Shown here: positions 48,601 to 59,960 of the stretch, in pieces
Layout: each line of letters opens with the position of its first letter
Position numbering within the stretch: the stretch's first letter is position 1
From: Adineta steineri
Taxonomy: Eukaryota; Rotifera; Eurotatoria; Adinetida; Adinetidae
Assembly: GCA_905250115.1 (NCBI GenBank)
Contig: CAJNOI010000156.1
Span: 62,001 to 126,000 of the forward strand
DNA length: 64,000 nt
Direction: 5' to 3'
Position numbers and translations under genes: made by a program
Notes under the pieces: model-generated
What the model saw: the letters and a program-made list of their open reading frames with translations, nothing else
What the model was told of the DNA's origin: nothing
The model's database searches: none

Positions 48601-50152
48601 AATGATTTTTTTATTTCTTTTTTGTATATATATATATAGTTCATGGTGGTTGGTCACCATGGAGTGATTGGAGTATATGTCCGCAAATATGTGGTAAAAT
48701 ATTTCGATCAAGAACACGAACTTGTACTAATCCTGAACCGAAAAATAATGGAAGAATTTGTATTGGATCTGAACGTGAAGAAGAACCATGTCCGGAAATA
48801 ATCTGTTCAAGTGAAACTTCAAGATTAAGTACTTGGAGTGGTAATATTAACTATGAATTTATTTTTTTTATTGATTTCATTTTTTTTTCTTCTCTATTAT
48901 ATAGAATGGAGTTTATGTTCAAAAGTATGTGGAGGAGGAATACAAAAACGAAGACGAACATGTTTAAATAATAATGGAATATGTAATGAATGTTTAGATG
49001 AAATACGTATATGTAATGAATTACCTTGTCCAAGTAAAAATTTAAATTATTAATAAAATAATTATTGTTATTTTGTTTTTTTTCCTAGTTGAACAAACGA
49101 CAATGTGGAGTAATTGGACGAGAATTATATCGAACGATGATGAATTAAATAATGATGATATGATAAGAGAAATACGTAATCGATTTGTTTGTACAATACC
49201 TTTGACAACTGATCAACAATCGTTAGTAATCAAATCAGATAAGATTATGTATAGAATATGTGATCATAATGGAAATTATTGTCAAGAAAGAGGTAATTTT
49301 ATTTTGTTTATGTTTAAATAAATATTAAATATATTTCTTTTCAGATTCACTTGGTCAATGGTCTCAATGGTCTCATTGGAGTGGTAAATATTTTAATATA
49401 TACATATATCAGTTTTTCATAATTAATTTTTATTTTTTAAAGAATGTTATCCATCTTGTGGTATTGCTGGATCAATTCAAACACGTCGTCGTACATGTTT
49501 AGATAATCAATGTATTGGTAAAAATATTGAAAAACGTGATTGTTCATTTTGTTCATCACAATTAAAAAGTAATTGGTCTTGTTGGACAGATTGGTCTGAA
49601 TGTTCTTTATGTACATCTACACAATCATATTCAACTAAATTTCGTACTCGTATATGTTTGACAAATACATGTAATGGTTTATCACGTGAAGAACGTTCAT
49701 GTTTATGTCCATCATATTTTCCATTTTTTAATGATTATCGTTTTACATTAATTCATCTGGTCTTAATGAGTTTAATATCGTTTTTAATGGGTTGTTTAGT
49801 AATACTTTGTGTATATGGATTATATTATCATCATCATCAATATCGTGATAAATATTTTCAAAGATCAACATCAAATTCTTCATCAAGTCCACATACAGCT
49901 ATTGATTCAGATACATTTACAACATTATCAAATACAAATAATAATCAAATTAAATTTCGACATTTTGATTCAGGATCAATATCAGCAACAGATATTAATA
50001 ATTATCTTAAAGATATTCCATCAAGAAAATTAAATATGTATATTAATCCAAGAGATATAGTTCTAACACCACCACCACCACCATTAGTAACATTAAAAAG
50101 AACATCATTAATGTCATCAATGAAAACAAATCTTGATGCTGATGATATTTAA
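45609..50152 (+). CDS. Class-5-type transmembrane semaphorin (sema domain plus thrombospondin type 1 repeats)
   Basis: A multi-exon gene. It starts MSNLNMFKSQLIMILYLILF, a signal peptide. A sema beta-propeller follows, encoded from 45899 to about 48110 (VFDAIVIDQQRNQIIIGAKN; LLTCGTNSYQPICIW; PYFVRILNIGQYIYTFFREI; SRIARVCKYDDG). A Cys-rich PSI-like stretch near 48200-48360 (CSASMDPYCTWNN) is followed by about five thrombospondin type 1 repeats, 48420-49700 (GGWTSWSSW; GGWSPWSDWSICPQICG; WSEWSLCSKVCGGGIQKRRR; WSQWSHWSECYPSCG). A transmembrane helix (LVLMSLISFLMGCLVILCVY) and a roughly 120-residue tail with PPPPP complete it. Class 5 semaphorins guide axons through plexins. One intron (about 47190-47790) is unusually long and holds a TGTGGG-type half element. 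Confidence 0.9.
47519..47541. repeat. TGTGGG-like half element, copy i, in a semaphorin intron
   Basis: A single left-type arm, CCATCTTGAGGGTGTGAATG, inside the longest semaphorin intron. Confidence 0.5.
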
Positions 50153-50875
50153 TTACATTTTTATTTTTATTTTTTATTCTATCTGTGATATTGTATTATC
50201 TAATTAGACTAGTTTTTTTTCTATTTATCGTTCATCTTCGTTTTTGTTTTGTTTCTTATAATATGAAAGAATCGATGTTTTCAAAAACAAAAGCTTATGT
50301 AAATGTAGTGAATATCTTTCAAGTAGAAAAATCAGTCATAACGATAAATGGCTGTACGTTCTGTACTCACAGCTCAATGGTAGAGACATGTCTGAAGAGG
50401 TTAAGTATCTCTACAAATCTCAATAAGAAAAAATTTACCTTTTCACAAATAGGTAAGAAAACAATATACTGAACAAAGGTTTCTGTAAGCAACATAAATA
50501 AAGAAATTTTTCTTTCTTTATAGGATCGGGTATAACAGTTTGTATATTAGATTAGATAGCTTGTTAGTTCTTTTTCTTTTTGTAGACACGTTTCGATTGT
50601 TATTAATATTTATCTTTTGCGATTTTCTTACAAGGAAAATTAAACAGTAAAGCATAAACTAATATAATCATATCTATGATTCAGCTTTTGTTTGATAAAA
50701 AATCGTTTTAAATAATTTATAAAATATTTTATTTTTTTTAAAAATTTTAACATGGAGATGTTGCTTCTGCTTCTTTCTTTGCGTTTAGTATGGACAACAT
50801 GCATTTGTGATATTTAAGAATTTCTTTTAGAATAGACATCCGTCATCGTATGTTTTTTTTTATTCGTTCTTCTTT
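50153..50875. other. Semaphorin 3' flank with a duplicated segment
   Basis: The first part is the semaphorin 3' UTR. From about 50505 to 50735 the sequence matches 55190-55410, the 5' flank of the orphan gene at 55.4 kb. A 95-codon open frame at 50185-50472 has no recognisable domain and is not called. Confidence 0.55.
50505..50735 (+). repeat. Direct repeat, copy 1, of the 5' flank of the 55.4 kb gene
   Basis: Shares long matches with 55190-55410, such as GGGTATAACAGTTT, ATATTAGATTAGATAG, CACGTTTCGAT and GCATAAACTAATA, in the same order and strand. The gene body that follows the other copy is not present here; the foldback-type element begins about 140 bp later. Confidence 0.8.
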
Positions 50876-51459
50876 CATTTAGTTTACTCTTGCGTATTTG
50901 TTGTATTTGCATATATAAACTATCCTTTTCAGGATCATTTTCAAAATCTATCCAGGTCCAATAATCCGGCACGGAAACGGCCGGTTCCGTGGTATTTCGG
51001 AGTTGCACGGAAGCGGTATTCCCGATTAACGGATCCAATGACCGGATTTGTCTGATTTGGGCCGGAACCGACAGAAACAAGTCAAAACCGGCAGTCGGAT
51101 ACGATTACCTTACTTCTCCATCGGATTCCTGGCATTTTCCTAGCGGGTTCCGCCTAGAAATAGCGAGTTCCCTCAGGGATTTTGCCAGAAATTCATGGAA
51201 TCTTGCTTCAGGAACCATTGTCCTGGTATCTGTTGTTAATGTTTCGTTTCCTAAATTTGTTGATGTAATTGAAATACTTGATGATGATAAGGCTTGCACC
51301 CAGTGCCAGTCGGACTGTACTGGTGCATGCCTAATTTTGATATTGTTTCAATTTTATTAATAAACTTACAACAAACACTTGCATAAGATAATCGCGTTCG
51401 TCATCAAGATATTCCTCGTCATTAGGTGTTGTTGAGGTCATTTTACAAGTAAACGAAAA

Positions 51460-51575
51460 CCATCTTGAGGGTGTGGGTGGATGGGTGTGGATGGGTATGG
51501 TGTGTGTGTGTAGGTGTGGATGCGAATGCCAGGCGAATACAGTATTCACATCGACATCCACACGCATCCCTCAAG
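51460..51575. repeat. TGTGGG-like inverted element, copy j
   Basis: A long left arm of GGGTGTGGGTGGATGGGTGT-type units, the spacer GGCGAATACAGTATTCAC, and a right arm CATCCACACGCATCCCTCAA. It lies inside the foldback-type element. Confidence 0.7.
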
Positions 51576-51901
51576 AATCAATATGTTAAAAAGCCTCGTC
51601 TCACAATACAAGATGAATCTGAAGATTACGACCCACCAAGGTCGATGGTTCCTGAAGCACTATTCCATGAATTTCCGACAAAATCCTTGGAATACCATGG
51701 AACCGGCCGTTTCCGTGCCGGATTGTTCGACCTGGGCAGATTTTGAAAATGATTCCGAAAAGGATAGTTTGTATATACAAATCTAACAAATATACAAGAG
51801 TAAACTAAATGTAAGTAAAACGAATCTTGATAACCAAGCTTCTTTATTGTTCCTTACTTAGGTAGACGAATTACAAAAAATATATGAACGAATTAAAGAA
51901 T

Positions 51902-51952
51902 GGGTAGGGGTGTGGGTGCAATAAATAGGATACACCCACATCCACACCCTTG
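51902..51952. repeat. TGTGGG-like inverted element, copy k
   Basis: GGTAGGGGTGTGGGTGCAAT and ATACACCCACATCCACACCC surround AAATAGG. It marks the right end of foldback copy 1. Confidence 0.7.
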
Positions 51953-51954
51953 GG

Positions 51955-52166
51955 ACAAATATCAAACGCAACGGTAGCAACATCTTCATCCTGAAATATT
52001 TTATTTAAAAAAAATGATATATTTTTAAATTAAAAAATCTTTTTTATTTTTTCGAATAAGAAAAAAAACTAACTTTATGAATTAAATCATTTTCATATGT
52101 TCTTTTTGTTGTCCATTTTTCACTTTCAAAAAATTCAATCTTATTATCCACTGGAATTACTAACAT
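51955..52166 (-). pseudogene. Truncated fragment resembling WDHD1/Ctf4 WD40 region
   Basis: Two minus-strand exon-like segments with matching splice sites. The first (52166-52074, 31 codons) reads MLVIPVDNKIEFFESEKWTT and onward to DLIHK. The second (from 51990) reads DEDVATVAFDICPKG. The order and pattern (a PVxxxIxxFxxxxW strand, then a VxxVAxxxxG strand) recall the N-terminal WD40 propeller of WDHD1, the replisome adaptor Ctf4/AND-1. The frame runs straight into the TGTGGG element at the end of foldback copy 1, so the gene is cut there. No further exons were found upstream. The match was made by eye from memory of the family. Confidence 0.4.
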
Positions 52167-52634
52167 CTAAAAAGATTTTTATAGAAAATTTTACTTTTTT
52201 GTAAACAAAATTATTTCTTATTTACACAATCAGTTCTATCCCAGTCGATTTTGACTAATGGCATATATGTCAAAATGAGATCGATTCTCTAGTTTTACAA
52301 AAAAAAATGAACAATCTTGTAGTTTATCTATATTGAAATAAGTAATATTTATATTTAAAACCTAATCACCATTTATTAACGAAGAAAAAAAATGTTATAA
52401 GATTAAGAATCAGAAAAAGAATATTTAGAAAGTCTATTATTATCAATTGATATAATCTTGTTTCATTTCTTCGGAATATCTCGATCATTTAGACAACATT
52501 TATATATCATAACACATTTATCATCATACAATTGATGATCAAGTTCAAATGAACAGAGGTGACTGTATTTTAGTCCATTAGTAATTTTATTTTAGCTAAT
52601 TCAAACGTAGTTCACCTTTATTAATTACTTTCTT
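52167..52634. other. AT-rich region with no recognised feature
   Basis: Lies between the WDHD1-like fragment and the stop codon of the first F-box paralogue. No open frame of note. Confidence 0.5.
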
Positions 52635-54935
52635 TTATTCAAAAAACAAAGAATCCTGATTAAATTTCGTCATATACAACAATACAGGAAAATATTCATC
52701 AAAATGTTTTCGTCGAACAAACGACTCATCTATATGAAGTCCTTTTAGTTTAGAACAACAAAACCGTGTTGCATCATTAGTAAAGTTGTTTGTTACAATT
52801 TCCAGTGATTCATATGTGATGCAGAGATCCAACAAACAAGGTAAATGAGTGTTTGTATCGACGAGAAATAGTTCAGCATAATCATCATGTGCATCAATCA
52901 GATTGAGAAGATTAAGATGAGGAAAATTAATTAGTGTCGAAGAATGTCGCTTGTTTTTTTGTGCTTTCCAATTGGATATCTTCAAATATTTTAAAAAAGG
53001 AAAACTATCAGAAATAACATTGAAGAATTCATGTTCAAAAAGATATGAATCAGTCATTGTCAAGCATTGGACAGTAACAAACATGCCACCTTGAAAAGAA
53101 TTGTTGAGATACAGAAAACTTTCGAATTGATATGGAAGTGAATATATATGAGATATCACTACAGCCTTTATTTGTTTAGAACCGAGGATTCTATCTTTTG
53201 ATGTTCTTGGTTCAAAATGTGCAAATGAACCAACTTGTGCATATCCTCTTCCAATGAAACTATCTTGTATGTCTTGATTTGATGGTACATCAATTTCATT
53301 TTTCACAATAAAAACAGCTGTATTTATACTGAAAACAAATTTGTTTAAGTGTAACATATGAACAAGTACTTGATCGTATAATTCAATACCATCAATAAGA
53401 GTTGAGTCAATCCGTATTACTGATAGAAATAATATTAACTCTTCAAGATTTATCATTCGACGAAGTAATGGAATAATGTATTTATCATAGTCATGTATGA
53501 TATTAAATGAAGTTAATGAGAAGTATTTCAATGTCGGAAGTTTTGTCTAGAAAGAAAACCATTTATTTAATTTAATCTTTTTTCTCAAAACAATATTTCA
53601 AATTTACCTTGTTGTTTATTCGTTTTGGTCCACATTTGACCTCTCTCACATTAATAGTTAGTTTTGATAAAGAATCAAAACGTCCATTAAGAAGACAAAG
53701 ACAAGCATTAAATGTTGCAACATTTATTTTCAATTCGATTAAAGTTGAATATGTATAACATGTTTTTGGTAATTTATAAATCAAAAGGAATGAATTTCGA
53801 TAAGAAAATAATTGAGAAAAATTCAGATTGATTAATCGTTGACATAGAGATAAAATCAATAGAAATATATCTGATGAAGTTTTAGTTAATAATTTTGGTA
53901 TTTCATCAGTCTGAATATCAATATTTAGATGTGTGATTTGATGTGCAAGCAGATTACAAAGAGCTGAATGATCTTAAAACAAAAATTCATTTCATCAATG
54001 AAAATATTAAAAATAAAATCTACCTGTTAGATATTGATAGAGTATTTCTTCTTTAAAATCAACAAGTGATAAAGAATAAAGTTGAGAATAATTGTGAGTA
54101 AGAATACGTTCTATTGAATGTTCTTCAATAGCAAGTTGTTTAACTTGATCATGAATACTTGGTAAAATGTTTTCACAAATATTTGAAAGAACTTGTTCAG
54201 ATACTGAAAATGTACGTTGATAAAATGACTTGATAGTCATAAGTGTAATATTAAGATTTTGAATATAAAGAGGATCAAATAGTAGTTGAATAAATCGTTC
54301 ATTAACATGGACAAGTGAATAAATCACATCAGCAAAATTCAATTTATTGATAATAATAAATAATATTTCATTGGGCAAGTCGAATATATTTGAATAATTG
54401 TTATTGGAAATATTCATGTTTATGTCGCTATTTTGTTCATTCATGTTAGTTGATATATATGCCTAAATTTTCTTCTTGTCTTTGTGAGAATAATGACGAA
54501 TAAATATTGAGGTTATAATATTAGACTATGACGGATGGATGATGGCATTGTTTTTACTGACTAGCATTTTTTTGCATTAGTCATCTATCTATTCATTAGA
54601 TCATTCTTCTGTTTTTGAAAATAAGTATCATTTCATATGCTCTTTTTTGTACATACTGTCATCTTTGGCATAAGACTGAGTTGAGTCAAAAAGACAATAG
54701 AAACTTGATAACACAGAGTGTAAAACTTATTTTTCAGTAAAATACCATAATTTGTTTTAGTTGATCAAATTGAAAAAGCACTATGCGATTATCTATTGCT
54801 CGAGTACTCATGATCTTGATATGATGAATGATAAGGATGTTCCAACAAAGTTTGATTCTGATATGAATACAAACGAATAACAAAATTATCTGTGTTAGAA
54901 GACTTTTATGTACAAGATGCTATATATCATTTTTA
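52617..54935 (-). repeat. Left arm of a large imperfect palindrome
   Basis: The whole F-box copy 1 locus plus about 490 bp upstream matches the reverse complement of 57705-59960. Shared upstream text includes AGCACTATGCGATTA, GAGTACTCATGAT and AATTATCTGTGTTAGA. Arms differ by scattered substitutions and small indels, so the duplication is not recent. Confidence 0.8.
52635..54444 (-). CDS. F-box protein, palindrome copy 1
   Basis: Three exons (54444-54024, 53972-53608 and 53546-52635; phases 1 and 0) give 565 residues. An F-box lies near residues 18-60 (NIFDLPNEILFIIINKLNFA, VHVNERFIQLLFDP). Leu-rich stretches that look like irregular LRRs fill the rest (LISLCQRLINLNF-like, LNLLNLIDAHDDYAELFLVD, LPCLLDLCITYESLEIV). 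Skp1 binding and substrate recruitment for an SCF ubiquitin ligase are inferred from family knowledge. The protein ends FNQDSLFFE. The same gene, with identical intron positions, occurs in opposite orientation at 58164-59945. This copy keeps the longer N-terminus (MNEQNSDINMN). Confidence 0.85.
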
Positions 54936-55411
54936 TTGTATATACATGTATTATTTTATATATTTTTATTTTTCAGCTGATAGTTTTTGCACTTATAGAC
55001 AAATCGAATTATTATCTGCATTCATATTTCTAATTGAAATATTCGCTTTTTCTAACTACGTTTTTACCTCGACTATCTTCTTTTTATTGGAAAGAGCATT
55101 CTTCTTAGCAATGAAAATATTATTTGATTTTCATAAAAAAAGTTAGTAAAGAAATTTTCTTTTAATCATTTTGATGATTTAAATAGGTCAGTAATTCTTT
55201 CTTTATAAGATTGGGTATAACAGTTTCTATATTAGATTAGATAGATAGTTTGTTAGTTCTTTTTCTTTTCTTAGTCACGTTTCGATCGTTATTAATATTT
55301 ATCTTTGACGATTTTCTCTCAAAGAAAGTTAAAAAGTAAGGCATAAACTAATACAATCTCTATTCCATAAAAGATCATTCTAAGTAATTTATAAAATATT
55401 TTTCATTATGG
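54445..55411. other. Region between F-box copy 1 and the orphan propeller-like gene
   Basis: The left half is palindrome arm (to about 54935). From 55190 to 55410 it holds the second copy of the segment found at 50505-50735. An 84-codon hydrophobic open frame at 54892-55146 is not supported further. Confidence 0.55.
55190..55410 (+). repeat. Direct repeat, copy 2, in the 5' flank of the orphan gene
   Basis: Matches 50505-50735 in order and orientation and runs up to the start codon of the orphan gene, so it probably includes that gene's promoter and 5' UTR. Confidence 0.8.
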
Positions 55412-56227
55412 ATGATGTCATTATCTGCATCAGTATTTCCTGTAAAAAAATATGCAATAGAACATTCATTTGTACCTTTAATTACTTCATCTGAATTATT
55501 TATAGTCACTTATGATGAATATCCACGACCTTTAATTCGTTTATTCAATAATAATTGTAATCAAATAATGTGTCTCTATGTTCCATCATTATTAGTTGAT
55601 ATGTGTTATTCATCTGATTTTGATTCATTTATTTTTCTTACAACAACATGTCTCTATAAATTAAATCCATCAATAGGTAAAATTGAATTAATAAATGATT
55701 ATAGTTTATTACAAGAAAATCGTTCAATGTCATCTATTTGTTCAACAAATGATCAACGTTTATTTATTTTATATCGTTTTGGTGAATATTTAGATACATA
55801 TCCAAAAGGAAAACGTATTTGGAAACGACGACATTTATGTGATTCAGTATCAGAAGATATTGCTTTAATTCGATCATCGAAAGACAAAAATAATGATTCC
55901 TATATTTTTGGTTTACTTATTGTTGAATGGAATGGTATATGGCGTGTTGATATATTTTCATCATCATTACATAAACTTCATACAGGTTTTCGTTTCAATG
56001 GATGGACACGTGATGTATGGCTTTCTGAATGGTCTCCTTATAAATCGTGGTTTGTTGGAAGTACATATCGATTAATGATTGATTCGAAAGGACAACCAAT
56101 TAATATTTCAACAAATGAATTTGATTCTGATATAATTAATATGATTTGGATGACGAATATCAATGATAATAATAAAATTAAAATGATTGTTACAAAAGGA
56201 CAAAAACTTCTGACATTTTTTAAATAA
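55412..56227 (+). CDS. Orphan protein, possibly beta-propeller
   Basis: A 271-residue single-exon protein starting MMSLSASVFPVKKYAIEHSF. I do not recognise the family. It has regularly spaced beta-strand-like segments ending in aromatic or hydrophobic residues (SSELFIVTYDEYPRP; LLVDMCYSSDFDSFIFLTT; LLIVEWNGIWRVDIFSSS; NGWTRDVWLSEWSPYKSWF), as in propeller proteins. No signal peptide or membrane segment is evident. It sits in the spacer of the F-box palindrome and its 5' flank is duplicated at 50.5 kb. It ends QKLLTFFK. The length and good codon continuity suggest a real gene. Confidence 0.65.
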   Translation: MMSLSASVFPVKKYAIEHSFVPLITSSELFIVTYDEYPRPLIRLFNNNCNQIMCLYVPSLLVDMCYSSDFDSFIFLTTTCLYKLNPSIGKIELINDYSLLQENRSMSSICSTNDQRLFILYRFGEYLDTYPKGKRIWKRRHLCDSVSEDIALIRSSKDKNNDSYIFGLLIVEWNGIWRVDIFSSSLHKLHTGFRFNGWTRDVWLSEWSPYKSWFVGSTYRLMIDSKGQPINISTNEFDSDIINMIWMTNINDNNKIKMIVTKGQKLLTFFK

Positions 56228-56282
56228 TAATTTTCTTTCTGTTATTATATATTTCTTTCATCATAAATAAAATAAGTGAAAG

Positions 56283-56338
56283 AGTTGAGGATGTGGATGT
56301 GAGTGCAGCTGTGTCCTACTCATATTCACATCCATCCT
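56283..56338. repeat. TGTGGG-like inverted element, copy l
   Basis: The left arm GAGGATGTGGATGTGAGTG and right arm CATATTCACATCCATCCTG form an imperfect inverted pair just after the orphan gene. Confidence 0.55.
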
Positions 56339-57270
56339 GTAGATAAAAATAAAAATAGCAGCCGTACATAATCGCGCATATTCGACGAGAGATACATATT
56401 TTTGTGTAGAGATTTTGATTTCATTTGTCAAACAGATAAGAAATCTATCAGTTTTCATATTTATCTTAAACTGAAGTACTACGTTACTGAATTATTATCT
56501 CGATAGTATTATTGTATACAATACTTTCATATTAGATATTATATTATATATATTAAATTCTTCTTAAGCTTTAGCTTTAATTTCTTCAACTTTTTCAGTA
56601 GCTTCTTGTTAAATAAAATGAAACCATTTGTTGAATCTAGATTTCACATCTGCCAATTAATTAACAACAAATGAAATAAAACTACAAATAGAAAGTTTTT
56701 TTTGTCTACTTGTAACAATAAAAAGAGGTTTGAATATACATTCTTTTTCCATTTATTTTAAACGATTTGAAAACCTTATCTAAAAAACGAAATTCAGTAT
56801 AATTTAAGATATTGATTCTATTGGAAATAAAAAATAAGGTTTTCTTATAACTTATTCATAGATAAGGTAAATTTTCTTTTCTTTTTTTATTTGTTTATTA
56901 TTGAAAAAATAAAATTCCTCTTTCCAGTACATCTTCGAAGTTGAACATTCTTTTAATATATGAAAATCATCATTTCTCCCTTTCTCTTCAGATATTGAAA
57001 GAATTCCCAGCGATCGAAAATGATGTTGCTTGATGATACAGTCATAGGAACGTTTTTTTCTGTTTTAGAGATATTCGATTTTGGGCTTATCTTCCCTCTC
57101 AAAATAGACCTGAAAAAATACATGCATGATGCAAAAGTTGTAATTCAAATATTACAATTTTGAATAGAAAATCGTATGATTCAATCAAGTCATCGGTATA
57201 ATCTAGCAGGATTTGATATTTTTACGATGAATTTGCATCGTGTACACGATGTGTCTATGAGGATGAATAG

Positions 57271-57560
57271 AAACCACGCCCAATCATTGTTTTAATGAAC
57301 ATGAATATATCTGATGAAGTCATTCATCATAAGGTATGCCAATGTGAGGTTCTTTCTATCATACGTAATAATCATCAAAATATTATTTATCTTATTAAAA
57401 ATATGATGAATCCTTGATCATTAAATGTTCAATATAGAAATGATAATGCTTATGCAACCTATATATATCAGGAAAATACAAAACTAAAACAAAATTCTTC
57501 ACATGACACAAATAAACTAAGTCAATTGTTGAAAGATCATTTATCATTTAACATGTTTAA
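57271..57560 (+). pseudogene. Decayed coding fragment of unknown family
   Basis: One frame reads KPRPIIVLMNMNISDEVIHH and onward through SIIRNNHQNIIYLIKNMMNP, meets TGA at about 57417, then continues open (NVQYRNDNAYATYIYQENTK) to TGA near 57560. Composition is protein-like rather than random AT sequence. The family was not recognised. Confidence 0.35.
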
Positions 57561-57704
57561 TTGTGAATGATTCAAATATTATCTATACTATTCAAATATA
57601 GATATGTTAATAATAATAAAAACATATTTCTCTGAAAGTAATCATATCAAAAGTTTTATTGACAAAATACATTAAAATGCATCTAAAAAGACGCCTACAG
57701 AATA

Positions 57705-59960
57705 AAAACGATATATAATATCTTCTATATAAAAGTCCTCTAACACAGATAATTCTATTGTTCATTTGCACTCATACGAGAATGAAACTCTATTGGAATA
57801 GGCGTGTCATTCATCATATCAAAATCATGAGTACTCGCGCAATAGGTAATCGCATAGTGCTTCTTTCATTTTTAGGATATTTATTTTTTTTAATTTGATC
57901 AAATAAAATAAATCATAATCTTTTACTGAAGAATAAGTTTCACACCATATACCATTAACTTCGTTTTGACAAGCAGAAGAATGATCGAATGAATAGACAA
58001 CCAATGCGAAAAAATGCTAGTCAGTAAGAACAATGCCATCGTCCGTTCTTTATAGTCCAATATTGTCACCTCAATATTTATTCGTCATTATTCTCACAAA
58101 GACAAGAAGAAAATTTAGGCATATATATCAACTAACATGAATGAATAAAATAGCGACATAAACATGAATATTTCCAATAACAATTATTCAAATATATTCG
58201 ACTTGCCCAATGAAATATTATTTATTATTATCAATAAATTGAATTTTGCTGATGTGATTTATTCACTTGTCCATGTTAATGAACGATTTGTTCAGTTAGT
58301 ATTTGATCCTCTTTATATTCAAAATCTTAATATTACACTTATGACTATCAAGTCATTTTATCAACGTACATTTTCAATACATGAACAAGTTCTTTCAAAT
58401 ATATGTGAAAACATTTTACCAAGTATTCATGATCAAGTTAAACAACTTGCTATTGAAGAACATTCAATAGAACGTATTCTTACTCACAATTATTCTCAAC
58501 TTTATTCTTTGTCACTTGTTGATTTTAAAGAAGAAATACTCTATCAATATTTAACAGGTATGTTTTATTTTTTTAATATTTTTATTAATGAAATGAATTT
58601 TTATTTTAAGATTATTCAATTCTTCGTGATCTTCTTTCACAACAGATTACACATCTAAATATTGATATTCAGACTGATGAAATACCAATATTATTATCTA
58701 AAATTTCATCATATATATTTGTAATGATTTTATCTCTATGTCAACGATTAATCAGTTTGAATTTTTCTCAAGTATTTTCTTATCGAAATTCATTTATTGC
58801 GATTTGTAAATTACCAAAAACATGTCCTACATATTCAACTTTAATCGAATTGAAAATAAATGTTGCAACACTTAATGATTGTCTTCGTCTTCTTAATAGA
58901 CATTTCGATTGCTTATCAAAATTAACTATCAATGTCAGAGAGATCAAATATGAACGAAAACGAATAAACAACAAGGTAAATTTGAAATATTGTTTGGAAG
59001 TAAAAGATTAAATTAATTAAATGATTTTCTTTCTAGACAAAACTTCCGACATTGAAATATTTTTCATTAACTTCATTTAGTCATACAGGTGATTTTGATG
59101 AATACATTATTCCATTACTTCGTCGAATGATAGATCTTGAAGAATTAATATTATTTCTAACAGTAATAAGGACTGACTCAACTCTTATTGATGGTGTTGA
59201 ATTATATGATGAAGTACTTGTTCATATGTTACACTTAAACAAATTTATTTTCAATATATATACAGGTGTTTTTATTGAAGATAATGTAATTGATGTACCA
59301 TCAAATGAAGATATTCAAAATAGTTTCATTGGAAAAGAATATGGACAAGTTGGTTCATATGTGCATTTTGAACCAAGAAAGCCAACAAATAGAATCATCG
59401 ATTTTGAAAAAGCGAAAGCTGTAGTCAAATCCCATATATATTCACTTCCATATCAATTCAAAAGTTTTCTTCATCTCAACAATTCTTTTAAAGGTGGCAT
59501 GTTTGTAAATGTTCGATGCTTAATAATGACTGATTCAAATCCTTTTGAACATGAATTCTTCAAAATTATTTCTGATAGTTTTCCTTTTTTAAAAAACTTG
59601 AAAATATCCAATTTGGAACCACTAAAAAAGAAGCAACATCCTGCGACAGTAATTAGTTTTCCTCATCTTAATCTTCTCAATCTGATTGATGCACATGATG
59701 ATTATGCTGAACGATTTCTCGTCGATACAAACACTCATTTACCTTGTTTGCTGGATCTCTGTATCACATATGAATCACTCGAAATTGTAACAAACAACTT
59801 TACTAATGATGCAACACGACTTTATTGTTCTAAATTGAAAGGACTTCATATAGATGAGTCGTTTGTTCGACCAAAACATTTTGATGAATATTTTCGTTTA
59901 TTGTTGTACATGACGAAATTTAATCAGGATTCTTTTTTTTTTTGAATAAAAGAAAGTAAT
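57705..59960 (+). repeat. Right arm of a large imperfect palindrome
   Basis: The reverse complement matches 52617-54935. It covers F-box copy 2 and its upstream flank. The arms are separated by about 2.8 kb that holds the orphan gene. Confidence 0.8.
58164..59945 (+). CDS. F-box protein, palindrome copy 2
   Basis: Three exons (58164-58557, 58611-58975 and 59037-59945) with the same phases and intron positions as copy 1 give 555 residues. The F-box (NIFDLPNEILFIIINKLNFA) begins about nine residues in. Divergence from copy 1 is mostly substitutions in the third exon, such as FSHTGDFDEY for FNIIHDYDKY. The ancestral start at 58137 is dead because its fourth codon is TAA (58146-58148) where copy 1 has CAA, so translation should begin at the in-frame ATG at 58164. 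All splice sites are intact and the frame is open, so the gene may still work. Confidence 0.82.

Larger units (their letters stand above)
50876..51955. mobile_element. Foldback-type repeat element, rearranged copy 1
   Basis: An inner inverted pair (about 50876-51010 with 51660-51810) shares AAACTATCCTTTTC, AATCCGGCACGGAAACGG and related text. The block 50948-51472 is nearly identical to 61516-62042 in copy 2, including a locally GC-rich stretch unlike its surroundings. The segment 51808-51950 matches the right arm of copy 2 (AAGTAAAACGAATCTTGATA). The outermost arm sequence is absent. No transposase frame is visible, so it is non-autonomous if it is a transposon. It carries two TGTGGG-type elements. 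Confidence 0.7.
56228..57704. other. Palindrome spacer, right part
   Basis: AT-rich. It contains a TGTGGG-type element (56283-56338). On the minus strand near 56606-56566 there is a short exon-like piece, EATEKVEEIKAKA then stop, after an AG; this may be a gene remnant or chance. A decayed open segment lies at 57271-57560. Confidence 0.5.

Noticed and set aside
50360-50420. tRNA-like A-box (AGCTCAATGGTAGAG) after the semaphorin gene
   Set aside because: No anticodon stem and no B-box at the right distance; the acceptor arm does not pair.
50814-51789. Several short frames on both strands in the GC-rich repeat block
   Set aside because: They follow inverted repeat structure, lack domain features and are mirrored in the second copy; not credible genes.
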